64,000 nucleotides of DNA from Xestospongia muta. Its lineage: Eukaryota > Porifera > Demospongiae > Haplosclerida > Petrosiidae. The notes beneath the pieces are model-generated. The model searched no databases. It was given only the letters and a program-made list of their open reading frames with translations, and was not told the origin of the DNA. Positions 1 through 12,400 of this stretch are shown here, piece by piece. The translations under genes and the position numbers were made by a program. Every line of letters begins with the position of its first letter. The stretch's first letter is position 1. Location: contig OY848928.1 of NCBI GenBank assembly GCA_963693285.1, positions 5,795,827 through 5,859,826 on the forward strand, given 5' to 3'.

Positions 1-364
1 TACTGCTTGGAGTAGCTCTTTTTATAATCTCCTTGAACGTGTGGTTAGCGGCGATATAATTAGTATATCCGGTTATGGAAAACAGGTCGCAATAGTGTAG
101 GTCTCCTATGAACTGTGGTTTTTTTAAGGTCACAGTCATAACTAATAATAAACAAAGCTATGATAAATAGACTTAGCTATATATAAATATTGATGTACAT
201 CCATTAAAACTACTGATGTGTTGAAGAAGCTGGACCACACAGTCGAGTTTAATAATATTCATAATTATTATAACAATATTCAATGTTATGACTGATATTA
301 TGTCATATGTTAAAGGAGAGGAGCCTACATAAAAAGTATTCATTTTTATCTCTCTATCTTCTAG

Positions 365-1214
365 TGACAACGGTGCTTGGATGCATGAGAAATTAAATGG
401 AGGAAGTAATGGATTACTTCGAGGGGAAAAGGGAGAGACATGGGAAGGAGGAATGAGGTGATGAACACTGCAGTAGATAGATGGATAAATAAAAGTTGAA
501 GTACACTGTAAACATCAATACTCCCAAATGGTTACTTGACACATCAATATTATATGATACAATGATATGCGATATGTGACCATATGAGAAGTTTTGACTG
601 CATGGTGACATACCTCACACTGTGTTGTTAGTTACCAGTGTGTTTTTGTTGATATAGTCACACAAACCTCATGTACTTAGCTTAACAAACATGTTTTTTA
701 GGTTCAAGAGGTTACACAATGCTTATGATGATGTATAACATTTCCTCTGTAGAGTACCAACTATCTTTCATTGGCCAGGAAAAATTCCAGCTGGAAAGGT
801 AATAGAAATGAAACTTTTATAATTCCACTCAAAATATTAACATAGTAAGAAATACCTTTGTTCATGTAACACAGCCCATTCAGCTGTCCTTGATATGAAA
901 AATGTATGGAGGCATTTTTTAGTAACAACATATTAAGTCATCATCAAAGGAGGATAGAGATAGTTATCACTCTCCTACACTAACAAATTAAACTCAAGCA
1001 TTTTTCAACAGTGGAGGTATGCTGCAAACCATATTGTTACTGACCTGTAACTTGAAGTTTCATGACAATCACGTTTCTGATGCAATGATCAAGTACATTG
1101 ACCACATCATTCCGGTTTGAACAGAATTATCAATTTTAATACTAAGTTTAACAGTGTTCAATGACCCACATCTCATGTCATATAATAATAGTACTTACTC
1201 ATCTGTAATGTTAC

Positions 1215-1267
<53 letters not shown>

Positions 1268-4200
1268 GGTATCTACACTATTGGGAAGTCAGTTAGATTT
1301 ATTGGCAACATTTGCTGACTTAGCAGACGTTCAACTCCCACCAAATAAACCATTAGATTCACATTCTTTATTACCAATGTTATTAGATAATACAACAACA
1401 ACAAGTTAGTACAGCCTATGTAATATCCTAGATGTCATATACTCAGGAAATATATCAGCAATATGTTTATACTAGAACATTTTATGTCACACATCAAAAG
1501 GAGACACCTTAAATAATATTTTGAAATAATTTGAGTTACTATATATGTACATGTAAACTGGACAAATATTACCAATTACTTTCCACTGTTACTGCTCAGT
1601 ATGATTACATAATGTTATATGTGTTTTTGTTCAGCAGAAATGTGGTTACTGGTGGCAACCCTGTTCACTGACATATGAAATGCTTCTTTTAAAACTACAT
1701 TTATTCTAACATAACCACAGTTCTGATTGCTATGGCAACAGTGGGTATCATTAATTAAGTTAACATTGAGGTTTCTCTGTTGATATTGTTGTAAAAGAGT
1801 GTTTACCTCTTCAAAAGAGTTTATCAACTAAGATCAATCTAGTAACAGTTGATCTTAAAAGAAAACAATACAGTTTGATCTGGTCCTATTAAATTAGAAG
1901 TTGTACAATGTCAATATATGTATACTAAAGTATTGGTTTCTCCATCAAAGGTTTTGTATACCTTATAAAGAAGTAAAATTGGATGTTTTATTTGTTGTAC
2001 TTCTCTGGTAAGTTGATGAGTTATTGAGTAGGAGAAATCCAGATTACCATGGTAATGTTAATAATAGTATTACAATATTGTAATACTATAGTGTGTGAGA
2101 AATGAAATAATATGGATCATCCTACTCACAATGATTGGATGTAATTTTGATTTGCATAAATTAATGTACAAATTAAAAAGAAGTGATGGTCTGTACATAT
2201 TTGGTCTTTATCTGTCCAAAGGAAATGTTAACACACATTATGATCTTGTTAATTATATTCATAGTACAATCTGAGCTACATGAGGATATGTATAATTTAT
2301 TTAGTTATCAAAATCATTTTGTAGGTCCTCGTAAAACAGTCTTCTATTATCGAGCAACCACTCTTATGGCTGTTCGTTACCATGACTACAAAGCTCATTT
2401 TGTAACTCGTTCTGGCTGGGATCTAGAACCACCTGAAGTAATGGATTGATGGATGGATGAATGGGTAGATGGATGGATAGATGGGTAGATTAATGGATGA
2501 ATGGGTAGATGGATGGATGAATGGGTAGATTAATGGATGAATGGGTAGATTAATGGATGAATGGGTAGATGGATGGATGAATGGGTAGATGGATGGATGA
2601 ATGGGTAGATTAATGGATGAATGGGTAGATGGATGGATGAATGGGTAGATTAATGGATGAATGGGTAGATGGATAGATGAATAGATACTTTTACTATCAT
2701 GGTTTAAAATATGTACTACTTAAAAAATTCTCAACATTCTGATATGAACAATACATTCTATTATATGAACAATACATTTTATTATATGAACAAAGCATTC
2801 TTATACAATATTATAGTACAACAATCTATTTCTATAACAACCAAGGAGTGTGTACACATAACAAACTTTATATGTCATAAATTATTCGATATAAACACTT
2901 GTGTCTCTCTTTAAACAAACGTTGATAAATAACAACAAATGAGATCAATATGATAAACATTTTAAGATCATATCTTGCACAATAGACTAGTCACCTTTTT
3001 ATTGTCACCTCATATCCTGTCCTGTTTTATATGGTTTGAACTAATCCTTCTAATTTAAAACTAATGAACTAATGGACTTAAACGTAATGAGTACATATAT
3101 CACATGTAATGAGTACATGTATCACATGTAATAAGTACATATATTACATGTAACAAGTACATATATTACATGTAATAAGTACATATATTACATGTAACAA
3201 GTACATATATTACATGTAATAAGTACATATATTACATGTAACAAGTACATATATTACATGTAATAAGTACATATATTACATGTAACAAGTACATATATTA
3301 CATGTAACAAGTACATATATTACATGTAACAAGTACATGTATTACATGTAACAAGTACATATATTACATGTAATAAGTACATATATTACATGTAATAAGT
3401 ACATATATCACATGTAATAAGTACATGTATTACATGTAACAAGTACATGTACATCTGCTAAGTTTGTTATAAGTAAATTCTAACAGGTTACCATTTTAGT
3501 TTTAATAATAATCTTATTGTCTTGTTGATAGACATAATAATTACATTCATGATATTATGGAGTTGTCTATCAGTAATACTATTATGTACATAACACCATT
3601 TTAACTCTTTTATCTCAAATTATTTTATTCATCAATTTCCTCTACAGAAACATGATCCTCCATTGCTTTACCACTTGGGACAGGACCCGTCTGAACAGGT
3701 AGAGAACACATGTCTATAGTATAAGTGGGTGTAGGTACATGTAGTGAGGAAATAGTCTCATCTTTTTAGTAATAACAAGTATATCATGTTTCTTTAACTC
3801 TGAGGGGAATTATCTGTAAATGTAATGTTAGTAATATGAATAGACAAGTTAATAATATAAAGAATTGAATTTAGTAAATAAACATAATATAATATAAATT
3901 ATTAATAGATAAATTGATAGTAAGGAATATATCACAGCATAACAAAACTCCATGGCAACATGATCGGTTGTAGTAAGCTAGTGATATCAGCATAATGACG
4001 CCATTTATCGCTTAATAGTAAATGTGTTTACATTTTGACACTACTGCTATGTCAGTCATTTCTACATCAAACACTTTAGACACCTAAATATTAGAACTAT
4101 AGTTTGTAACTAGGATACGTAGTAATCACTGTAATTATTAGCAATCAAAGCATTTTATATCATTAATTACAAATTAATCATGTTCCGTAACTATGGATCC

Positions 4201-4834
4201 ATAAAATAGAATTGATGTTGCATGGAACAACTAATGCAATTTATTAATGTACTAATGTATCGTACTATATTAATGTACTAATGTATCATACTGTATTAAT
4301 GTACTAATGTATCATACTGTATTAATGTACTAATGTATCGTACTGTATTAATGTACTAATGTATCGTACTGTATTAATGTACTAATGTATCGTACTGTAT
4401 TAATGTACTAATGTACCATACTGTATTAATGTACTAATGTATCGTACTGTATTAATGTACTAATGTATCGTACTGTATTAATGTACTAATGTACCATACT
4501 GTATTAATGTACTAATGTATCGTACTGTATTAATGTACTAATGTATCGTACTGTATTAATGTACTAATGTACCATACTGTATTAATGTACTAATTGGTCT
4601 TCATTACAGTATCCTTTGGATCCAGACCAATACAAGGATATCATAGCTACAATAACAAAGATAGCAGAGGACCACACCCACTCAATCCAACCTTTACCTA
4701 AATCTCAATTAGATGAGATTAGTCTCACTGGAGAAGGGGTTGTACCCTGTTGTCATCCTCATAATTGCACATGTAATTCTGGTCTCTTGTACACATGGAG
4801 GAATAATGACCACACCCACTATTCTACTAATTAA
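365..4834 (+). CDS. Arylsulfatase (ARSA/GALNS type), 3' portion
   Basis: Lysosomal or secreted sulfatase that hydrolyses sulfate esters. Only the C-terminal part is in the window; the exons with the CxPxR formylglycine site lie upstream. Exons read from splice signals: 365-457, 753-798, 1269-1404, 2325-2437, 3648-3698, 4610-4834, all in frame. Family motifs in order: [22 protein letters not shown] followed by [10 protein letters not shown], a LLxxFADLA segment with a LLPMLL stretch, [12 protein letters not shown] with YKAHF (substrate-side strand), and [17 protein letters not shown]. The Cys-rich tail (CCHPHNCTC) is more like arylsulfatase A, while HLGQDP resembles GALNS, so the subtype is open. 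Introns are packed with tandem repeats. It ends 110 bp from the convergent RIOK3 stop; AATAAA-like signals follow near 4869. Confidence 0.85.
1218..1266 (+). repeat. (CT)n microsatellite serving as polypyrimidine tract
   Basis: An uninterrupted CT run of about 48 bp ends directly in the AG acceptor of the sulfatase exon at 1269, so the microsatellite itself is the 3' splice-site pyrimidine tract. Confidence 0.9.
2444..2690 (+). repeat. GATG/GGTAGAT minisatellite in sulfatase intron
   Basis: Direct repeats of a roughly 20-bp unit (variants of GGATGAATGGGTAGAT plus TAATG or GGATG) begin a few bases after the donor of exon 2325-2437 and fill about 250 bp of the intron. Confidence 0.9.
3085..3460 (+). 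repeat. 22-bp ACATGT/ACATATAT tandem repeat
   Basis: About 16 tandem copies of a 22-bp unit of the form ATTACATGTAAYAAGTACAT, inside the sulfatase intron. The unit contains the palindromes ACATGT and TACATATATGTA-like steps, so each strand could fold into short hairpins. Confidence 0.9.
4242..4594 (+). repeat. 26-bp tandem repeat in last sulfatase intron
   Basis: About 13 copies of a 26-bp unit, ATTAATGTACTAATGTATCG plus TACTGT, with a few ACC/ATC variants. The array runs to within 20 bp of the acceptor of the terminal sulfatase exon at 4610. Confidence 0.9.
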
Positions 4835-4944
4835 ACTCAAGTTGTATAATAAAGAATAGTAACTGTCTCAATAAATAATTGTGTATTTGGGATAAAAATT
4901 TTATTATTTTAATTTACAGTGTTGTTTATTGGTATTACTAATAA

Positions 4945-7589
4945 TTATAATGTGTTTTCTTCATCACTATAATCACTGGAGCTAGTATTGTCCTCTTCAA
5001 GACCTCTCAGACTCTCTTTTGTTGGTAATGACAATTTACTTTTTGTTGTCTCCTCAAAAAAGTAATCAAACGGGTATGGCTGGTTTTTATCATAAATAAC
5101 ATCAAGTAGTTGTTGACGTTGAGTATGTGTCCGAATCTAAAGAGAGAGCATATTGTAATGGAGTATGTCAGTAAAATGGAGTGTATTACTCTATCAAACT
5201 CTAAGGGATCATAGACATTATTGTAATGGAGTATGTCAGTAAAATGGAGTGTATTACTCTATCAAACACTAAGGGATCATAGACATTACGTAACAATATG
5301 CACAGTATCTAAGCTCAATTACAAGAAATTGACGTCAGTTTCACAGCTAGTACAATATTAAGTTACACAAGTGCATTATCTAATGTAATATTAGTATCAT
5401 CGTGTTAACAGTACAAGATGATCTAGTGATTTTAATAGTTAGGGTTTGTAACTGAATCCTAATTTGATGGTAGTACATTTTATTACCTCATCATGTAAAT
5501 ACCATAGTAACAGAGTATCTGTATAAACTCTATTTAAACTGTAAAATAAAACTCTATTTGAGCCGACTAGAGTCAAAACAAATGTCATATTATATCTGAG
5601 GTCTTGTCATATCTACAATAGTTACAACATTACAACATGAATCTTACTTGTGCAATAAATTCCTGATCATTGACAGCCATTATATCAAGTCCAGTAATTT
5701 TATTAAATAAATCCTGATGACTCAGGACATCTGGGACACTTTGTTTAGAGAAAAAATTTGTAATGTTCTGACAGTCTCTTAAGAGAAACTCTAATCCATG
5801 TGGATGTGATGGTTCTACAGATTGGCTGACGTCAATGATATAGACACGCCCCTCAAACCACAACATGTTATACTCATTGAGATCAGCATGTACAAGATGA
5901 CATTCCTTGTACATTCTCTCCATTGTCTGTTAAATGGACAAATAGTTAAGTCAATGGACAGATAAAACAAATAGATAATGACTTTGAGACCACACCCCTT
6001 ACCTGGACACATTGATGATAAGCACTCTTTAACTGTTCAGCAGAAAGATTAGAGTCCTTTAATTTAGGGGCAGGGCAATTATCTTTCCCAATAAAACTCA
6101 TAATAAGAACATGTTTACGAAGTAACACAACTTCTGGACAAGGAATACCATGACTATGAAGTCTACAATGGATACATACTTTCATAAATGGATGCATAGA
6201 TATAGTTATTAATACCTCTTTAAGTTGTGCATTTCTTTTTCAGCCCACATATGGACAATTTTACGAGGATTTTGTTTGTTAAATCTGCTCTTAAAACGAT
6301 AGTCATCTTTGATATATTTATCACGCCTAAAGAATTCATTAAGTGTTGTCTTGAATATTTTAATAGCACATTCAGTTGGCATAGCAGTACCATCTTCTAA
6401 TCTAAGAGATATATAAAATAAGTTATGTATCCATTTAAAATTATTATACATCCATTTGTCTATTGACATGTATCCATTTATTGTTATACATCCATTATAT
6501 TTCCATCTGTCTATTGACATGTATCCATTTATTGTTATACATCCATTATATTTTAATCTGTCCATTAACATGTATCCATTTATACTTACTCTCCTCCTGT
6601 AGCATGAAACACAGCTGCTTCTTTACCAGTACTTATACATCCATTGACTTCATTTAATCGTCCATTGTCCACTAATTTAAATAACATCAAACGAGTTTTT
6701 GGATCAAGTACATGTTCCTGTGTAGAATGCTCTTTGTTCTCATGTAAACGATGACTAGATTTCTCCTCTCTCAATGAGTGTTCCTTTAAAGAGTTAAACA
6801 CTTTGTTTTGAAGATGTAAGTGAGGATTAGTACGTTGAATATCTCCCATGGGAAAATCAGGAGGAAACTACAGGGAATAAAATGTAGTCATGGTAACTGT
6901 TTCCATGGTGACAGCATACTTTTTCCATGTTTTGAACATTTCTCTGTCCACACATTATAGCATCATGTTTAGTTGGTTGGCCTGGAGCCACACCCTTTCT
7001 CCGGCCACTTTTTGGAGGGCTCACTTTCTTATGATAGTATTCTAAGGGATTGTAAAGTGGGTGTGGTCATAAACAATAGTTATACCTTCAAAATCATCAT
7101 TGTCATCCTCGTGGTCAGACATTTCATCTTCCAAATATGATTGTGGTAAAGAACGAAACTTCTCAAAAGAGATCTTAACTAATAAATAAATAAATTATCA
7201 GTTAATTAACAGGGACCAAACCTTTGCTTTGTTTATTAAAGTGTTGTTCCTCTACCACTAGTTGCCGATCATGTTCACGATCATATTCTAATTGTAACAT
7301 TTGAGCTAGTGCAAAATCATTGCTAGTATCCACATCATTATTAACAGTGGGTGTGGCCCTAGATGTCACATGACTTTCAAACTGTTTCCTATAAAATATA
7401 TGAATATAATAACATTTAATGACACACCCACCTCAGGAAATGTTCTTCTTCCTCTTGAAGGGTTTTAGCTAGTTCCTCGTCCATCACTACTGCTAAGGAG
7501 CATGTGGGTGTGGTCTGATGTGTAGGTGACCTCCACGGACTTTTAGGCTGTGGTTTTTGTGGCGATAATGTCTTGAGTCCTGACTCCAT
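4945..7589 (-). CDS. RIOK3: RIO kinase 3 (RIOK3)
   Basis: Atypical Ser/Thr kinase of the RIO family, associated with 40S pre-ribosome maturation and innate signalling in vertebrates. Exons: 7432-7607, 7222-7388, 7086-7178, 6920-7041, 6590-6867, 6216-6401, 6003-6162, 5648-5926, 4945-5136. The N-terminus carries the RIOK3-specific MDEELAKTLQEEEE and LAQMLQLEYDRE segments. The RIO domain has NGCISTGKEAAVFHA (nucleotide loop), ECAIKIFKTTLNEF (Lys), WAEKEMHNL, HADLNEYNM (catalytic loop) and IIDVSQSVEPSHPHG (metal-binding Asp). The motifs match RIOK3 rather than RIOK1 or RIOK2 and all catalytic residues are present, so it is probably active. The start at 7589 (MESGL) is the first in-frame ATG; an upstream exon near 7650-7770 is open in frame but has no ATG and begins after a stop, so it is taken as 5' UTR. 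Divergent from EMC2. Confidence 0.93.
5151..5286 (+). repeat. 68-bp direct duplication in RIOK3 intron
   Basis: Two nearly identical head-to-tail copies of a 68-bp segment starting TATTGTAATGGAGTATGTCA at 5151 and 5219, in the last RIOK3 intron. No coding potential seen. Confidence 0.85.
6425..6582 (+). repeat. TCCATT-rich intronic repeat
   Basis: Imperfect tandem repeat of about 60 bp with the words ACATCCATT, ATCTGTCTATTGACATG and TATCCATTTATTGT, filling the RIOK3 intron between exons 6216-6401 and 6590-6867. The same TCCATT/GTCCAT words recur in introns throughout the window. Confidence 0.8.
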
Positions 7590-7858
7590 AGCTATAAGAT
7601 CACACAACTAAATAGAGGAGGAAGATAGAGGACACAGCTGGCATCTACTTACATAATCCTCTTGTTTGAGCTGGTTCTTCTCCTTCTGCTGATAAACTTG
7701 AACTAAATCTGATGACTTTCTTTGCTCTTTTATCTTGTCAAATTAGCTGAATAAGTCTGTTTACTGGAGTTTCTTCAACATGGTGCAATGGGTGAGGCGC
7801 CTTATTTAGAATATATTCATGACAAAAATCAATGAATATTTAATGACTTCCTTCACTC
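7590..7858. promoter_or_regulatory. Shared upstream region of RIOK3 and EMC2
   Basis: 269 bp between the divergent start codons of RIOK3 and EMC2, including a spliced 5' UTR exon of RIOK3 (donor after about 7650). No TATA box recognised. Bidirectional promoter inferred from spacing only. Confidence 0.5.
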
Positions 7859-9254
7859 ATGGCTGCTGAAGAATTAGTTGTAGAAGAAAGGAATACCTTT
7901 AAAGATTGGAAGACAGCTCGGGATATTCTCAGAGATTTGAGAGATAATGGAGCAAGAGAGAGTGAGAAAGTGGTCTTTTTGGGTACTGAATTATTAGACA
8001 ATTATGCCTCTAAGTTAGGAGATGAAGGTACTTTATTAATGTACGTGTGATAAAGTCATTCCATATTATAGTTTGGAGTGTTCATGAACAACTTATATCA
8101 GCTGCTCTAGATGTTGGTGATATTGAACGAGCTGAAGTAATTCTATCCATTCATGTCCAGTTCACTTATTTATTCATCCATTTTAACTAGCAATTCATCC
8201 ATTTTATTTTTCTATCTGTCTATAGTTATCTCTACAATGTCTTCAGAAACGTTTCTCTGATAGTAAACGAGTTAAACGATTAGAAGGTCTAATAATGGAA
8301 GGAAAACAAGAGTGCGTCCATTACATTGCCCATGTATCCATTGTTTGTATAATTCAGATATGACAAAGCTATAGAATTTTACAAGACAATCCTTGAGAAA
8401 GAACCTACTAATTATCTTATAATGAAGAGGAAAGTAGCCGTCTATAAAGCAAAGGGAGATATATTATCTGCCATTACTGAACTCACTAAATTATTAGAAA
8501 TGTATGTACTACACTATATTAATATGTACTACACTATATTAATATGTACTACACTATATTAATATGTACTACACTATATTAATATGTACTACACTATATT
8601 AATATGTACTACACTATATTAATATGTACTAAACTATATTAATATGTATTACGCTATATTAATATGTACTACAATATATTAATATGTACTCATTATTCTA
8701 TTGTTCTAGTTCAATGGCAGATTATGACAGCTGGTCTGAGTTAGCTGATCTATATATTACACAACATCAGTAAGTGAGAGAGAGAACAAGTACATTTATT
8801 ATTGCTACAATAGATATGATAAAGCAGCATTTTGTCTGGAGGAGTTAATATTATCAAATCCACATCATTATCTTCATCATCAACGCTATGCTGAAGTTAG
8901 TGTGTGTGATCTGTGATCATGTCATCTCTCTTTTCTCAAGGTCTGTTATACTCAGAATACACAGGACAGTCTTGAAATAGCAAGAAAACACTTTGCTACT
9001 TCTCTCAAATTAAATCCTAATAATCTTCGTTCTCTATATGGTCTTCATCAATCAGCTTGCTCCTTAATTAAACATCCTAAAATTAAAAAAGAAGCTAAAA
9101 TTAAAAATGAGGATATTCTTCAATGGACCAGTTCACAACTTTTAGAATGTTATCAGGTATTTAATCAGATAACAATATTCATTGACATATCTTACTACAG
9201 GATAATTCAAAACATCTTAAAATAGTTGACCAGTTCCTCAAAACTTACAGATAA
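7859..9254 (+). CDS. EMC2: ER membrane protein complex subunit 2 (EMC2/TTC35)
   Basis: Cytosolic TPR subunit of the ER membrane protein complex, which inserts tail-anchored and multipass proteins. Eight exons: 7859-8040, 8079-8136, 8226-8311, 8358-8501, 8710-8769, 8814-8895, 8941-9156, 9201-9254; they total 882 nt, 293 residues, close to the usual EMC2 length of about 297. Recognisable family stretches are ELLDNYASKLGDEGTLL, EQLISAALDVGD, KRFSDSKRVKRLEGL, YDKAIEFYKTILEKEPTN, AITELTKLLE, YDKAAFCLEELILSNPHHY and YAEVCYTQ. TPR helices make up almost the whole protein. The second exon uses an acceptor at TTTGGAG/TG (8078); the AG seven bases earlier would break the frame. Confidence 0.93.
8503..8690 (+). 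repeat. 20-bp tandem repeat in EMC2 intron
   Basis: About nine copies of the 20-bp unit AATATGTACTACACTATATT begin at the donor of the EMC2 exon ending at 8501 and fill the intron. Confidence 0.92.
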
Positions 9255-9483
9255 TGTAAATACTGTCACTTTATTAGGAGAGAACTGTATTGTAAGAATT
9301 AAATTGAACTAAAATGAAGTTTGAAAAGTCTATTATTATAATATTATTAACAGCTGTTTGAATTAGGCAAAGAAGAAATAAATAATAATAATAATACAAA
9401 TTATATCTAATAACAGATATTAATAAATTGGTCATTTCGCTATTTTGACAGTAATATTGTACAAATTAGAGAGACAGACAAAA

Positions 9484-12400
9484 TTATTTTCGTGGATTTT
9501 GTGCAGACATTCTACGAGAACCAGGTTTTGGACTTCGTTTGGAACTTGAGGGAGAAGGAGGAAGGTTTTTCACACGAGGGTTGACCCCTGTTGTGAAAGA
9601 AGCAGACGGAGTAAGAGATGTTGAAGAAGAAGAAGGCTCGTGAATAATTTTATCTCTTCGTACAAAGATGCCATGTTTGTCTTTACATTTAAAATATTTA
9701 ACTCCTTTAACAGAGCCATTATGTTTGCCTATAATGAGGATTAGATTACAGGATGATCATTAACCACACCCCTTAATTACCTTGTGGTCGATCTAAGGCC
9801 ACACCAATCCATTCTCCAGCTGCAAAGTCAGTCTCCCCAATAAACTTGACCACACCCATCTTAAAACCATTAGATACTTCTACCATTACCTATAGCACAA
9901 TCATTCACTATATATACATATAATAATATATACCTTCTCTCCTAGTTTACATTCTGGAGCTTGTGGTTTACCAGAAGATGCCTCACTACTCTCTGATGAA
10001 TTACTTGGTGTAGGAGAATTATCTCTAATGTATTATAAAATATTTAAATAGTACTAGTAATAACTAATATTATATATTTAAATAGTACTAATATGTTATA
10101 TATTTAAATAGTACTAATAACTAATGTTATATACCTTTTTAATTCTGACGCTGTCTTAGACTTAACTTCTGTTGGTGATGATCTTTCTTCTTGTTTGTCA
10201 CTACTTTTCACTTCTACTTTAACTTCAGTACTTTGTTCCTCCTCTCCTTTATCATCTTCACCTCCACCAATGACTTCACTTCCATCTTTACTGCCAGCCT
10301 CATCCTCACCTCCAGTCTCACCCTCACCTTTGGTCTCACTTTCGCCTCCAGTCTCATCCTCACCTCTGGTCTCACTTTCGCCTCCAGTTTCATCCTCACC
10401 TTTGGTCTCGCTTTCACCTCCAGTCTCACCCTCAGCTCTGGTCTCACTTTCGCCTCCAGTCTCACCCTCACCTCCAATCTCACTTTCACCATCACCTCCA
10501 CCTGTTACAAAGACAACAGGTTCGTTAGGTATTTCTTCATTAGTTAATTTTTGGGTCTCTGACTCAATAAGCTTTGAATTATCAGTTGGAGGTGTGTCAA
10601 CCCTGGACTCGTCAACAGATGATGCTACTTCAGTTACTTCACTTTTATCACCTTCACCATCTCCCTCGCCTTCATGTTCATTGACTTCAGGGATGGTCAC
10701 GTGAGTATCATGTAACTGTGGTTCTTCATCAGGATTTGATTGGCTGGGCTCTTCATCAGGAGGTGTGAGCACTAACTTCACAGAATCTCCCAGATGTTCT
10801 TGAGGTGTACTGGTCACAGGTTCTCCCGGAGGTCCTTGAGGTGTATTGGTCACAAATTCAGATAATACCTGCTAAATAGGAGTATTATGGTATATTCTAA
10901 TTAAATGTTTTCTATTTAAACATTTTCTTACATCAGGTTCTGGAGTCTCAGTTCTACTGTACACGATACCAGAGTCAGCTCTACTTAATGACTGAGGCTA
11001 AAATCAAATAACAATAATATACACATTGTTATAATATACTGACTGTTATTGGCTCTGGTGAAGCCCCTCGTTGTAAATTATAACGTTTCTTTAATGCTTT
11101 GCCAGACTTTGCTAACTTCTCCTTTAAGGCTACTTCCTATATAATAGCGTTAGTTAAATGGGTGTGGTTTCACAATGCTCACTGACTTGTTTTAATCTGT
11201 CCAGTGCAAGTACATTAGCTATTGAAGCCATTCCAGTTTTAAATTTGTCGACAGCATTCTCATCTTCTTCAAGTTCAACGAAAGACGGGTTTGCAGGTAT
11301 TTTTGGAGGAGGTTCCATTCCTTCACTTTTAGGGATTCCAGTAACAACCTCAAACATAACCCCACAGCTCGTACGATAATCCTGTAATAAGAGGGAGTAC
11401 CTTTAATTAATATCATTAATTAAAAAGTGCTTATGTTGGGTTATAATTATCAGGGACATACTCGTGTAAATGCCTTCATTATAGTTGCTCCAAATCCCAT
11501 TCTTTTGTAGACTCTCAGACAAATCCTCTTACGTAACATAATTTTGACACCAGGTGGATTTTTTAAAAGGACTCCAATACGTAAGACAGCATAGACTCTG
11601 TCATTAGCTCCAGTTACTTTATTAAGACTGTTTGTATCATGAGCTGTAGAATCCCAAGATGCTACAGCTACAGGCTATATGAAAGAAATTATTTTTATTT
11701 AGATAATTAGAATAGAATTATAGCACAACTGTTCATATAATTAGAATCCTTTCTTACTTGATGATCTTCTTGTTTAATAATTGGTAGAGGTATCATGTTC
11801 TCTGGTTTCTCTCCTAACAGTTCTCCAGTATGTACTAATCCAGTTACTGGTCTTCCTTCTTCATCATCATCATTACTACAACACACAGTATATATTATAT
11901 CAAGTTATATAACATATGTACTTGTTGAGGTCTAAAAATACTACTGGAACCCGAGATTCCATACCAGGTGCTAACTGCCAGTTTGTAGGTGCACCAGGGA
12001 CACCTGAACCAGCTTTGGGCTGGACAACAGCCATCCTTTCCCACTAAAGAAATAAAGATATTATCATCTGTCCATCCATCCATCCATCTATCTATCTGTC
12101 CATCCATCTGTCCATCCATCCATCCATCTATCTATCTGTCCATCCATCCATCCATCCATCCATCCATCTATCTATCTGTCCATCCATCCATCCATCTATC
12201 TGTCCATCTATCTATCTATCTATCTGTCCATCCATCTATCTATCTATCTGTCCATCCATCTATCTATCTGTCCATCCATCTATCTATCTATCTGTCCATC
12301 CATCTATCTATCTGTCCATCCATCCATCCATCTATCTGTCCATCCATCCATCCATCTATCTATCTGTCCATCCATCTATCTATCTGTCCATCCATCCATC

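Noticed and set aside
1..112. Minus-strand open stretch with acceptor-like CCACAG, reading LHYCDLFSITGYTNYIAANHT
   Set aside because: Truncated by the window edge, matches no family I know, and sits inside what should be a sulfatase intron; not enough to call an exon.
3085..4594. Transposable element or centromeric satellite
   Set aside because: Short 22-bp and 26-bp tandem repeats without terminal repeats, ORFs or target-site duplications; local minisatellites in introns.
10195..10704. 169-codon plus-strand frame of Ser/Pro/Leu repeats
   Set aside because: Antisense shadow of the Glu-rich KIF13B linker exon, which has matching flanking exons on the minus strand.
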